NCBI GenBank assembly: GCA_005888755.1
Contig: VBBQ01000041.1
Location: 1 to 31,079 of the forward strand
Direction: 5' to 3'
From: Candidatus Bathyarchaeota archaeon
GTDB taxonomy: Archaea > Thermoproteota > Bathyarchaeia > 40CM-2-53-6
Length of the DNA stretch: 31,079 nt
Shown here: positions 14,043 through 21,341 of the stretch, one piece after another
Layout: the number at the start of each line of letters is the position of its first letter
Position numbering within the stretch: the first letter of the stretch is position 1
Made by a program: the position numbers and the translations under genes
The notes under the pieces: generated by a model
Databases searched by the model: none
What the model saw: only the letters and a program-made list of their open reading frames with translations
Told to the model about the DNA's origin: nothing

Positions 14043-15800
14043 TTGCTGAGCCTCACTCCTTGGAATATTCTCCGTGCAGCCCTGCTCGCATTCTTCCCTT
14101 GGGCACCGGCGTATCTTTTTGAGAGAGCTGATTTCTGGTTTGCACAAACCAACAATGGGTACTGGTACTACCAGTTTTCCTCGACCAGACTCGAAGCCAA
14201 CCTTGTGTCCTTCGCCCTTGGAGGAATACTTGTCGTGTATCTTCTTCGCCCACGCTGGGCCGTGATCCAAGTCTTCTTGAGCGCTTCACTCATCTATGTT
14301 CTATTCTATCTAGCGTGTCCAACCTACATGGCTGGACCAATTTGGAGATCTGAGTGCTATTCTCTTGGACCCGATGGTCTAGCCGGGGTCCGTCTCTGTG
14401 CGATGATGTTTTCGTTCGGAGCAGTGCCAGCGATAGTCCGAGCATCATACAAGGAGGGCAAACTGAACAAGCGGTTGCGTCCATGGATCGCGATATTCGG
14501 CGCCTTCATCACGTCCATAGTCACGACATGGTTTCCACTGACAGCATGGTTCTCAGGCGTCACCTACCTTTCTCCCCTCGTCCCGTTTCAGGCAGCACTC
14601 CTCTTCGGAGTCGCAGAAATGGCTGCGGGGATGCAGGCCGCCAAAATAAGCAGGTCTATCCTTGTCGCCGCCGCCACTGGCGTCACGTCTGCGCTCCTTC
14701 TATCCGGGTTTCTCTGGCCCCTCCTCTGCCCATCCTGTGACAGGAGCCTACTGTTTCTGATCGTTCCAGCCTGGGGATTTTTCGCTCTTGTTGGCGGTGT
14801 CCTGGAGCTCGGTCTTCCCAGGAAACTTAGCGTTGGCCCCTTGAGACAGTTCAATCCTAGACTGGAAGACATCCGACGGGTTGGACTAGCCGTGGTCCTT
14901 CTCTTCTCCCTGTGGACCCTCGTATCCTTTGACTTCTGGGACCCGAACGTCCTTTACTCCACAAACATCTCTCCTGGGCCCGGACGACTGACACTCGGTG
15001 CCCCCACGTACCCGTACGTCGCAGGCTACTACAACTCGACCCAGTACAGGATCTGCTGCGTTCAGATCGGAGTGAGCTTCACCAAGGTGGACCTGAATGC
15101 GTTAGCTCCGAACAACTTTTTGATGGCTGGTATGGGAGTCCAATCCCCAAACTGTTGTATTGACGGCTGGGATTTTGGGTGGAGAGCAGATCTCTTCATT
15201 TTAGCCAATGGAACGCGAGTCGTTTCCGGCTCGACGTGGGAGACTTGTGATGGAAACGCGAATTGTGGAGGTGTAATGTGGCAACACCTCAGATACCATG
15301 CTCAGCAAACCATCAATCCCGCAAACATCTCGACACCAGTCTACCTCCGAATGATGTGGCAGTACGACCAGCCGAACTGGCACGCCGACTGGTACTACAA
15401 TCACACTGGACAACCATGGACGAAGTTCGGCAGCTTCGTCCCGGACTTCCGGGAAGGCCACTACTTCGATATTGGAGTAGTCGGAGTCGGAAATTATCCC
15501 TTAGCCTACGCCTTCTTCTACCAGTTCGGAGTCGCGAGTAAAACCCCCGTCCCAGGCTGGTCTGTACAACTGCTCTACCCGTCGTTCGTCCATCCTGATG
15601 GATCATGGCGGTTAATGGAGCGTGCTAACATCATCCAGGGATGGCATTCGTACTGGAAGGCAAACTACCGCTGGGGAGGAGAGCCATACAACGGAGTCTC
15701 CGCCCAGGCTAACGCGAGCGACAACACGGTCTCCATAGGTATCCTACAACTAACATACTCTGGAACAGGAACGCTACCAGAGAAGACCGTGCTCTGGTAG
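14043..15800 (+). CDS. multi-TM protein with large extracellular beta domain
   Basis: The 585-residue protein splits into a membrane half (about 1-305, seven or eight hydrophobic segments) and an extracellular half (about 306-585). The ectodomain is rich in Trp, Tyr, Asn and Gly and alternates strand-like segments. It has paired Cys (ICCVQ, NCCIDG, ETCDGNANCGG) and several N-glycosylation sequons. This looks like a concanavalin-type or lectin-like sandwich, and a carbohydrate-binding or sensing role is a guess. The start is TTG at 14043, with no clear ribosome site. A TATA-like GAATATATTCC lies at 13951-13961. A T6 run at 15832 probably ends the transcript. I do not know the family. Confidence 0.72.
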   Translation: MLSLTPWNILRAALLAFFPWAPAYLFERADFWFAQTNNGYWYYQFSSTRLEANLVSFALGGILVVYLLRPRWAVIQVFLSASLIYVLFYLACPTYMAGPIWRSECYSLGPDGLAGVRLCAMMFSFGAVPAIVRASYKEGKLNKRLRPWIAIFGAFITSIVTTWFPLTAWFSGVTYLSPLVPFQAALLFGVAEMAAGMQAAKISRSILVAAATGVTSALLLSGFLWPLLCPSCDRSLLFLIVPAWGFFALVGGVLELGLPRKLSVGPLRQFNPRLEDIRRVGLAVVLLFSLWTLVSFDFWDPNVLYSTNISPGPGRLTLGAPTYPYVAGYYNSTQYRICCVQIGVSFTKVDLNALAPNNFLMAGMGVQSPNCCIDGWDFGWRADLFILANGTRVVSGSTWETCDGNANCGGVMWQHLRYHAQQTINPANISTPVYLRMMWQYDQPNWHADWYYNHTGQPWTKFGSFVPDFREGHYFDIGVVGVGNYPLAYAFFYQFGVASKTPVPGWSVQLLYPSFVHPDGSWRLMERANIIQGWHSYWKANYRWGGEPYNGVSAQANASDNTVSIGILQLTYSGTGTLPEKTVLW

Positions 15801-15831
15801 TACCAAGGACCCTAGACCTCGTCGTGCTTCA

Positions 15832-15837
15832 TTTTTT
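15832..15837 (+). terminator. T-run terminator candidate
   Basis: TTTTTT, 32 bases after the multi-TM/ectodomain gene, fits oligo-T termination in archaea. No stem precedes it. Confidence 0.3.
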
Positions 15838-15891
15838 CTGAAAACAGTTTATGACATCGCCTAACCGGACTCCTTGGGACTCTAGGAGGGG

Positions 15892-16752
15892 TTGCCAACG
15901 GCACGGCTAATCAGCTATGTGAAAAATCAAGTCGAGCAAGGCCAGTCTGGAGGTCATGACTGGTTCACCGTGCATGATATCCGAAGTCTGAAAGGAGTTT
16001 CCAGTGAAAGGGGACTTGTCTATTCTTGGATACAAGGAGTCGATGAGACGGCTACGTCGAACTGTCAATTCGAGTTGTCGCAGCCCACCCCCGCAGAATA
16101 CCCCACCATAGGGCAAGGTCAGATTATTGTAGAATTCGATCCAAAAGACAAATTTCCCTGCACAGGTATTGTTACCTCAAATGGCGAAGGATACCTAATC
16201 GCTCCCGCCCTTAGGCTCGATGTGGGCAAAGGACGTGAAATTGTTCTGATGCTCCTCTCGCCGCCGGCCAGGCCTCACAATGTATCAGTCGAGAAGAATG
16301 TTCTCACCATCCCAGATGGCGAGGCAACAGTAACCGTTACGACTGGGAATGGCGAGGTACGCTGTCAGGGGACTTTCCCAACCCAATCGAAAGAGGCAAA
16401 GATCATCTTGAACAGAAACCCTAGACTCCCGGTTTACAGGGCGGGATTCAACGAGACTGTCAGCAGGCTCAGAGGGCATGCGCAGATGAACGTTGTCTGG
16501 AAACCCGTAGCCAGGAGCTTTGAAGAACTCGTTCTAGTCTTTGACCCGTCTAGTATCTGCTCCTCGAAAGCGAACTCGCTATCCTTTGACAAAATACAAG
16601 CCCATCTCACGGGGCCCGACCCTAAGGGCGCTGGAGACAAGGGCGACTATGTAATAGGAGATGGCATCGGCGTGAGCTATACGATCCGATTATTGTTGCA
16701 TCGCGGCCTTGGAAGACATTCCTCAGATAAGACAAGACTCTACGTAACTTGA
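15892..16752 (+). CDS. soluble hypothetical protein
   Basis: I do not recognise this 286-residue protein. It has no signal peptide or membrane segment, unlike its neighbours. An N-terminal helix (RLISYVKNQVEQG) and a WFTVHDIRSLKG segment could be a small helical or winged-helix part. From about residue 60 it is strand-rich (GQIIVEFDP, GYLIAPALRLDVGKGREIVLMLL, NVLTIPDGEATVTVTTGNGEV), suggesting one or two beta-sandwich modules. Five Cys are scattered. The start is TTG at 15892, but GGAGGGG (15885-15891) sits almost against it, so start usage is uncertain. The next in-frame GTG is at 15919. Confidence 0.65.
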   Translation: MPTARLISYVKNQVEQGQSGGHDWFTVHDIRSLKGVSSERGLVYSWIQGVDETATSNCQFELSQPTPAEYPTIGQGQIIVEFDPKDKFPCTGIVTSNGEGYLIAPALRLDVGKGREIVLMLLSPPARPHNVSVEKNVLTIPDGEATVTVTTGNGEVRCQGTFPTQSKEAKIILNRNPRLPVYRAGFNETVSRLRGHAQMNVVWKPVARSFEELVLVFDPSSICSSKANSLSFDKIQAHLTGPDPKGAGDKGDYVIGDGIGVSYTIRLLLHRGLGRHSSDKTRLYVT

Positions 16753-16952
16753 AGAGATTGGTGATAATCTCGGCCAATTCTAAACGAGACTGACTTTCTA
16801 GGGTCAGTTCAGCCTCCTTCAGCAGAGAAGTAGCGATTGCGTAATGTGTTTGCGACCGCAACTCGAACTTGGTGCAGAATAGGAAAGGCTATGTGACAGT
16901 TTCCCACTGTATTATCTCAACAAACTGACGGATCACAAAGGGGGAGAACACG

Positions 16953-17936
16953 TTGGCTTTGGACGATTACCGGGGCGTGAAAACGATATTGATCTTTCTT
17001 CTTTTCCTATCGGTCCTTTTAACAGTGTATCCGGGCCCGAGCGGGCCTCTCGCAACCGGGAGCTCTTCTCACGAGACTTCCGGTAAACTGGTTTCTCTTC
17101 AGGACCTCACGCCGCCTGTTTGGCCTACTGGAAGCAAGGTAATAGCGATGCAGATCACGTCCAGCTCGATCTACATCAACTGGACACAGGCCTCGGATGA
17201 CTCTGGGACTGTGAATTACAAGGTATACGTGAATGGAGGATGGGATGGAATGTTGCATATGGCCAACAGCTTCGGGATGCAAGGCTTACCCTCGAACAGC
17301 ACATACACTTTCCAGATTGTCGCCATGGACCCCTCCGGCAACTTGGCTACCGGGCCCTCTGCCACTTTTACGACCGCACCCCAGAGCTGCACCGGCTACC
17401 TCGCGTGTATAGTTTTCAAACCAGCTTACTATGGAACGCCTTTCCCCGGTGGAACAGTCACATTTGTGGGCTTCTTCACCAATTCCGGGCAGACTGCGAT
17501 CAAAGTTCTCATAATGAATCTCACCGGGGACTTTGGCTCATACTATGTTCAAGGGTCAGACCTTGCAATCGGGCAAGAGGTGAACAAGAACATCAGCATC
17601 GTCTTGCCGGCAGATGAGTCTCTGGGATCGCATATTGTCAGGTTCTCCGTTTCATGGGACTACCTATACTCTGTCGATGGAAGTTGGCGGCCCGGTCCGA
17701 ACCTCCAGTCAAACAGCACCTTGACCGTGGTGAGTCGTCCTTCAACTCCTTCAACCCCTCCGGGGACAACTAATCCCATACTCAACCCAGCCTGGCTGAC
17801 AGGCTTACTTGGGACTCTAGGAGGATACTGGCCCCTTGTCGTTGGTTCCTATGCGATTCTCGCCTCAGCTGGTTCTATTGCAGTTATCAGGCGAGACCGC
17901 AGAAAAAGAGACGCGCTAGGACAAGCGTTCGACTGA
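16953..17936 (+). CDS. cell-surface fibronectin type III protein
   Basis: The 327-residue protein is exported and tail-anchored. It has an N-terminal hydrophobic segment (ILIFLLFLSVLLTVY, about 12-26). One FN3 domain follows at about 52-142, with the INWTQASDDSG-x-VNYKVYVNG core and the final YTFQIVAMDPSGN strand. A second beta domain (about 155-260) resembles a CARDB-like adhesion module, and a Pro/Ser/Thr linker leads to a C-terminal membrane helix (about 290-312) ending in RRDRRKRD. TTG 16953 is preceded by AGGGGGAG (16939-16946). A TATA-like GTATTATC (16909-16916) lies upstream, with ACAGT-TTCCC-ACTGT (16896-16910) beside it. It probably binds surface polymers or partner cells; the ligand is unknown. 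Confidence 0.82.
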   Translation: MALDDYRGVKTILIFLLFLSVLLTVYPGPSGPLATGSSSHETSGKLVSLQDLTPPVWPTGSKVIAMQITSSSIYINWTQASDDSGTVNYKVYVNGGWDGMLHMANSFGMQGLPSNSTYTFQIVAMDPSGNLATGPSATFTTAPQSCTGYLACIVFKPAYYGTPFPGGTVTFVGFFTNSGQTAIKVLIMNLTGDFGSYYVQGSDLAIGQEVNKNISIVLPADESLGSHIVRFSVSWDYLYSVDGSWRPGPNLQSNSTLTVVSRPSTPSTPPGTTNPILNPAWLTGLLGTLGGYWPLVVGSYAILASAGSIAVIRRDRRKRDALGQAFD

Positions 17937-18003
17937 AGACATCGAATCAGCTCTGCATGCCTAATTTCAGGCGTTTACCCTTTCGACTAGATCACTCGTC
18001 CGC

Positions 18004-19113
18004 TTAAGCCTGCCCTGCTTCATTCTTATCCGGAAAAGTTGGCCACGGTGGCGATTTGACTACTGGGATGAAAGGGGCGGTGGACAACAGCTTCTTCTCG
18101 AATGCTCGATAAAAGATCAATTGAGCGGGAATATTCGCCAGAATCAATGCATAGCTTGGCCACATGACAGTCCAGTCATAGTAGAAAGTGTTCCTCCAAA
18201 GTTCTTGAGCTGAGCTGAGGACGAAGAAGGCTATCGCTAGGATGGAAAGCGTCCAAGACTCAAAGATGACAAGAGGAAGCCACATCATTTTTTGAGGGAC
18301 CATTCTTCCCGCGAGAAAGAGGATTGCCCAAACTACAGGGGTAATCAGGAGATAGACGTTCATGCTGTTGAGGAGAGAGATTGTCCCGGGACACTGGATC
18401 GCTAAACAAAGGAGCTGGTTGGAGTAGAACCCGAGCATAATGGAAAAGATGGCGATTCCTGAGACAGCAGTGGGTATGAAGATCTTTAGTCTGGCCGACC
18501 TCTTTGTATCTTTCAAGGCCCGGGACCATGGAATGGTTCCGACAAACCCCACGAACCAAACCAAAGGTACGAAGTTCTGTAGGAATCGGAAGGCAGACGC
18601 AGAGAAAGCTTCCAGCGGCGACTGCACCCGATCTGTTAACGCTATTGTCTTCGAGGCTTCCGGGATAGGCTGGTCAGGATTCTTGAAACTCCAAGACAAG
18701 ACATAGTCCGCTGGCACCGGTACATGCTTCCCCATTGAATCGAGTTGGTTCCAGGATAATGGGGTCCAACGGCCTCCGCCAGGATCCACGGTCATTACAT
18801 TTGTCGTGTTCTCGTAGCCGTTAATGTCCGGGCCGCAGTCGGACCATGTTTCGTTGTGAATCAAGGATCCAAGCATGTCGCGGACGACGAAGCTGAACCA
18901 GCATCGTCCAGAGAAATGGACAGTGATGCGTTGAGGGGTCGGGTTGTACAGAATTAGCTGGGCATAGACCACCTCGTTAAACTTGTACGAAGACTTCTCA
19001 GTTACCAGGCCCGTTTGGAAAACTGAGCTCGCGGTCTGCGCCTTTACGGGAGAAGGGAGCAATAGCGCCAGAAAGGCAAGTACGGCCAAGAGATGTATGG
19101 CACGGAGTCTCAA
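18004..19113 (-). CDS. membrane protein with N-terminal BsuPI-like domain
   Basis: The 369-residue protein begins with a good signal peptide (HLLAVLAFLALLLPSPVKAQ). A beta domain at about 30-155 follows; its GLVTEKSSYKFNEVVYAQLILYN, FSGRCWFSFVVRD and LDSMGKHVPVPADYVLSWSF segments match the intracellular proteinase inhibitor (BsuPI) fold seen in many exported proteins. Two Cys (in GRCWF and SDCGP) may form a disulphide. Five or six membrane segments occupy about 185-345. The function is unknown; an envelope sensor or transporter accessory is possible. It is convergent with the FN3 gene and divergent from vapBC. The ATG at 19113 has no clear ribosome site. Confidence 0.75.
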   Translation of the reverse strand: MRLRAIHLLAVLAFLALLLPSPVKAQTASSVFQTGLVTEKSSYKFNEVVYAQLILYNPTPQRITVHFSGRCWFSFVVRDMLGSLIHNETWSDCGPDINGYENTTNVMTVDPGGGRWTPLSWNQLDSMGKHVPVPADYVLSWSFKNPDQPIPEASKTIALTDRVQSPLEAFSASAFRFLQNFVPLVWFVGFVGTIPWSRALKDTKRSARLKIFIPTAVSGIAIFSIMLGFYSNQLLCLAIQCPGTISLLNSMNVYLLITPVVWAILFLAGRMVPQKMMWLPLVIFESWTLSILAIAFFVLSSAQELWRNTFYYDWTVMWPSYALILANIPAQLIFYRAFEKKLLSTAPFIPVVKSPPWPTFPDKNEAGQA

Positions 19114-19212
19114 TACAGAGTGCCCAACACAAAACTCAACGGGTCCAAGCCAAAAACATAGAGGTCGGCCTATTATCTCTAGGGATGGGATCTTGCTTGG
19201 CTGATGGAAAGC

Positions 19213-19233
19213 TTAGTATACAGACCAGTATAC
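19213..19233 (+). promoter_or_regulatory. vapB: vapBC promoter with GTATAC inverted repeat
   Basis: AGTATAC at 19215-19221 and again at 19227-19233 flank AGACC, giving GTATAC-N6-GTATAC. Each half is itself palindromic. TTAGTATA also acts as the TATA box, about 25-30 bases before the leaderless ATG at 19244. Such dyads over the core promoter are the usual operators bound by VapBC complexes. Confidence 0.6.
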
Positions 19234-19243
19234 ATATCTGCGT

Positions 19244-19462
19244 ATGGCTAGCAAGAACCTTGCAATTAGAGAGGAGGTATATCGGAAACTATCGGAAGCC
19301 AAGAAGGAAGGGGAAAGCTTCAGCGACGTTATCGAGAAGCTGCTTGAGAGGGGCGGGGACCTGCTACCGTTGTGGGGTGTTCTATCCGACAGTAAGCATT
19401 GGGCTGAAATTGAGGAGAGCGTCTGCGAGACTCGGAAACGAGCGGCGATTCGTCTACGATAG
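19244..19462 (+). CDS. vapB: VapB-type antitoxin
   Basis: The 72-residue protein begins NLAIREEVYRKLSEAKKEGESFSDVIEKLLER. This is the ribbon-helix-helix N-terminus of the archaeal DUF217-type VapB antitoxins (IREEVY-x-KL...SFSDVI). The C-terminal part (about 38-72), including WGVLSDSKHW, wraps around the PIN toxin in this family. It binds its own promoter and neutralises VapC. There is no ribosome site before ATG 19244 and a TATA-like box lies about 28 bases upstream, so the mRNA is leaderless. Its TAG (19460-19462) overlaps the start of the vapC frame. Confidence 0.92.
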   Translation: MASKNLAIREEVYRKLSEAKKEGESFSDVIEKLLERGGDLLPLWGVLSDSKHWAEIEESVCETRKRAAIRLR

Positions 19463-19857
19463 TCTTCGACACGTCAGCGATCATCGACTTCCTCCGGAGA
19501 GGAGAGAAGACCCGGAAGATTATCGAACAGGCGCAGCGAGAGCAAAATAGGATAGCCGCGACGACCATATCGCTCTTCGAGCTGCTCACTCCAATCTATC
19601 ATAAGAGACTTGTGAAGGAAGAGAAGTCGATCCGGGCTTTCGCGAGACAAGCGCTGATGCTTGGTCTCGACTTTGCCTCTGGCGAAGAATCATCGAAGAT
19701 CATGGGTTCACTGTTGAGACTGGGCAGACCTGTCAACGCTCTCGACGTTCTCATCTCCGGAATCGCGGTTGCAAACGGTGCCGACACCATTGTGACATCT
19801 GACGAGGACTTCGAGATAATAGAGAAAGTAGCCAACATCGACGTTCTACTGATCTAG
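19456..19857 (+). CDS. vapC: VapC PIN-domain toxin with ACG at the start position
   Basis: The frame encodes a complete 133-residue PIN ribonuclease: IVFDTSAIIDFL with Asp5, Glu42 in SLFELLT, Asp97 in NALDVLISGIA, and the TSDEDF motif with Asp116. All four metal-binding acids are present. VapC proteins usually begin M-I-V-F-D, but here the codon at that place is ACG (19456-19458). It is followed by ATA, and no ATG, GTG or TTG exists in frame between the upstream TGA and Val53. The first normal start, GTG 19612, would lose Asp5 and Glu42. Either ACG (or ATA) is used by coupling with vapB, or the toxin is silenced. The reading frame is otherwise intact. Confidence 0.8.
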   Translation, partial: TIVFDTSAIIDFLRRGEKTRKIIEQAQREQNRIAATTISLFELLTPIYHKRLVKEEKSIRAFARQALMLGLDFASGEESSKIMGSLLRLGRPVNALDVLISGIAVANGADTIVTSDEDFEIIEKVANIDVLLI

Positions 19858-19902
19858 AATGATGCAGAAGCCATCGTGGGTCAAGTCTGACGCGTAGCCA
19901 AT

Positions 19903-20430
19903 GTGGAACTCCCAGTAACGGCTTCTTCACAACCCTCTCGCGGGAGAAACTTCGAGAAGGCTACCTGGTGCTATTTACTCTGGGACGTGCCTGCGGTTGT
20001 AGTGGTAGTGGCAGGTATAGCCTACGGTGAATCTGTGATATCACTTACTGCCAGAGGGGTTCTCTGGGTAGCGGCTGTTGCGTGGGCTGGAATAGGCTGC
20101 CTGATAAATGGCTAATCCTGCGGGAGGTTCCACTGCAGAATAGATGGAATCCTTTTTCCACTCCTCAGTATTGTAGGCGCGTTGAACGTGCTCTCTGTCA
20201 TCTCGTTCGATTGGAATCTGTTCTGGCTCGCGTTCCTGGTGATTTTGATCGGGAGCTTTGTTCCCGAATGGACCTGGAAAAAATACTCTGACTCACTCGG
20301 CTCGGATGGCTCTCAGAACTTCGCCGTATCCGACAACGGTCAGGCTGACGATGAAGGGGACTTGGCCCTGATCTTCTTGTGCCCGCGGGCTTTCGACGGA
20401 ACCCACCCGCCATCCTTGGTCCGCTTGTAG
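19903..20430 (+). pseudogene. small membrane protein gene broken by in-frame TAA
   Basis: A frame from GTG 19903 gives 70 residues with two membrane segments and ends at TAA 20113-20115 after IGCLING. The same frame continues directly with SCGRFHCRIDGILF and two further hydrophobic segments (LLSIVGALNVLSVI; LFWLAFLVILIGSFV), then EWTWKKY. The junction C-L-x-N-x-x-x-C-G-R-x-H-C resembles a motif I recall from small archaeal and actinobacterial membrane proteins, where an Arg or similar stands at the stop position. So one nonsense change appears to split a four-TM protein of about 130 residues. The frame runs on into the tail of the opposite-strand cupin gene; the natural end is probably near 20300. 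Confidence 0.55.
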
Positions 20431-21311
20431 CTTTCATTGTAGTGTTGTCCAAAGTCGCTGGGGTTGAGCAGGGCGTCTGCTGGGACTAGAGCGCCCCAAC
20501 CTAGTCCTCTCATGAAGATCTCATTGAAATCCGGATTGTAGATTAGATCCTTCGAGTTGTCGGGACGGTCGTGCCACACCTCCATGTCGAGTATACGCAG
20601 GGCTTCTCCCTGATCCGCGATCAGTTGGGAAGCATCATCCGGCCCCGTTGGCTTTCCGATCAGGTCCCCCCGATGGACGGCGATTTCTTTGTCGTTGAAT
20701 CTGAGGGTTCCCAACCCTTCGAGAATCAGATAGTATTCATCGACTTCGCTGTGGCTGTGTAATCGAGCGGACGATTCGCCATTTTCGATCACTTCGACCC
20801 TGAAGGCAGTCCGGCCAGGCCCGAGCAACGGCATGAGGAACCGTGTATAGTATCCTTCCCGTTTCCTCGTTAGCGAACGTTCAGATCCGTCTAGCCTAGT
20901 ATCATCAAAGACGTTCACGACCGGCTTCCTCCAGAGGTTCTCTGAAAGCACCCCGTCCTTCTTCAGGTAAACTTCGTTTGACCAGAAAGATACTAGACGC
21001 AACAAGAAATCCATTCCCTGCTCGCTTAAAGAGGGTATCGTCAGAGTCAGCTCACTGCTGGAGTTCCGGTTCAGGTTTCCTGCTTTCTTGCCAAGCTCGT
21101 CCCAGAGCCAATTGGTAAACGGTACTAGTCTTCCGCCGTGTCCTTCAGGGATCGTCGGCTTCTCAAAGAACAAGGTCCAGGCCAGGTCTATTCTTATTGC
21201 CTTTTCGCGGATGGCTTCCTCGAGTATTAGCTTCATGAGTGGACATGTCGTGTAGGTCTTGAAGAGGGTTTCCTCGTGAGGGCCAGCGAAGCGTGTAACT
21301 ACCCCCCCCAA
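20340..21311 (-). CDS. cupin-domain protein with unknown N-terminal domain
   Basis: The 323-residue protein has a C-terminal cupin barrel at about 165-250. The first cupin motif is ARLHSHSEVDEYYLILEGLG, with two His and Glu/Asp ligands. The second motif begins GDLIGKPTG but lacks the usual His (DDASQ follows), so metal binding may use three residues. The N-terminal region of about 150 residues (FEKPTIPEGHGGRLVPFTNWLWDEL) matches no domain that I know. The start is uncertain: TTG 21311 right after a G-run, or ATG 21236 (MKLILEEAI). It could be a sugar isomerase or dioxygenase-like enzyme; this is undecided. It is divergent from the intein-bearing ATPase. Confidence 0.72.
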   Translation of the reverse strand: MGGVVTRFAGPHEETLFKTYTTCPLMKLILEEAIREKAIRIDLAWTLFFEKPTIPEGHGGRLVPFTNWLWDELGKKAGNLNRNSSSELTLTIPSLSEQGMDFLLRLVSFWSNEVYLKKDGVLSENLWRKPVVNVFDDTRLDGSERSLTRKREGYYTRFLMPLLGPGRTAFRVEVIENGESSARLHSHSEVDEYYLILEGLGTLRFNDKEIAVHRGDLIGKPTGPDDASQLIADQGEALRILDMEVWHDRPDNSKDLIYNPDFNEIFMRGLGWGALVPADALLNPSDFGQHYNESYKRTKDGGWVPSKARGHKKIRAKSPSSSA

Positions 21312-21341
21312 TCGAGGCCATGAGGGATTAGGCGTTTAGCC

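Noticed and set aside
19612-19857. A separate 81-residue protein starting at GTG 19612
   Set aside because: It is the C-terminal part of the VapC frame, which is open and complete from 19456.
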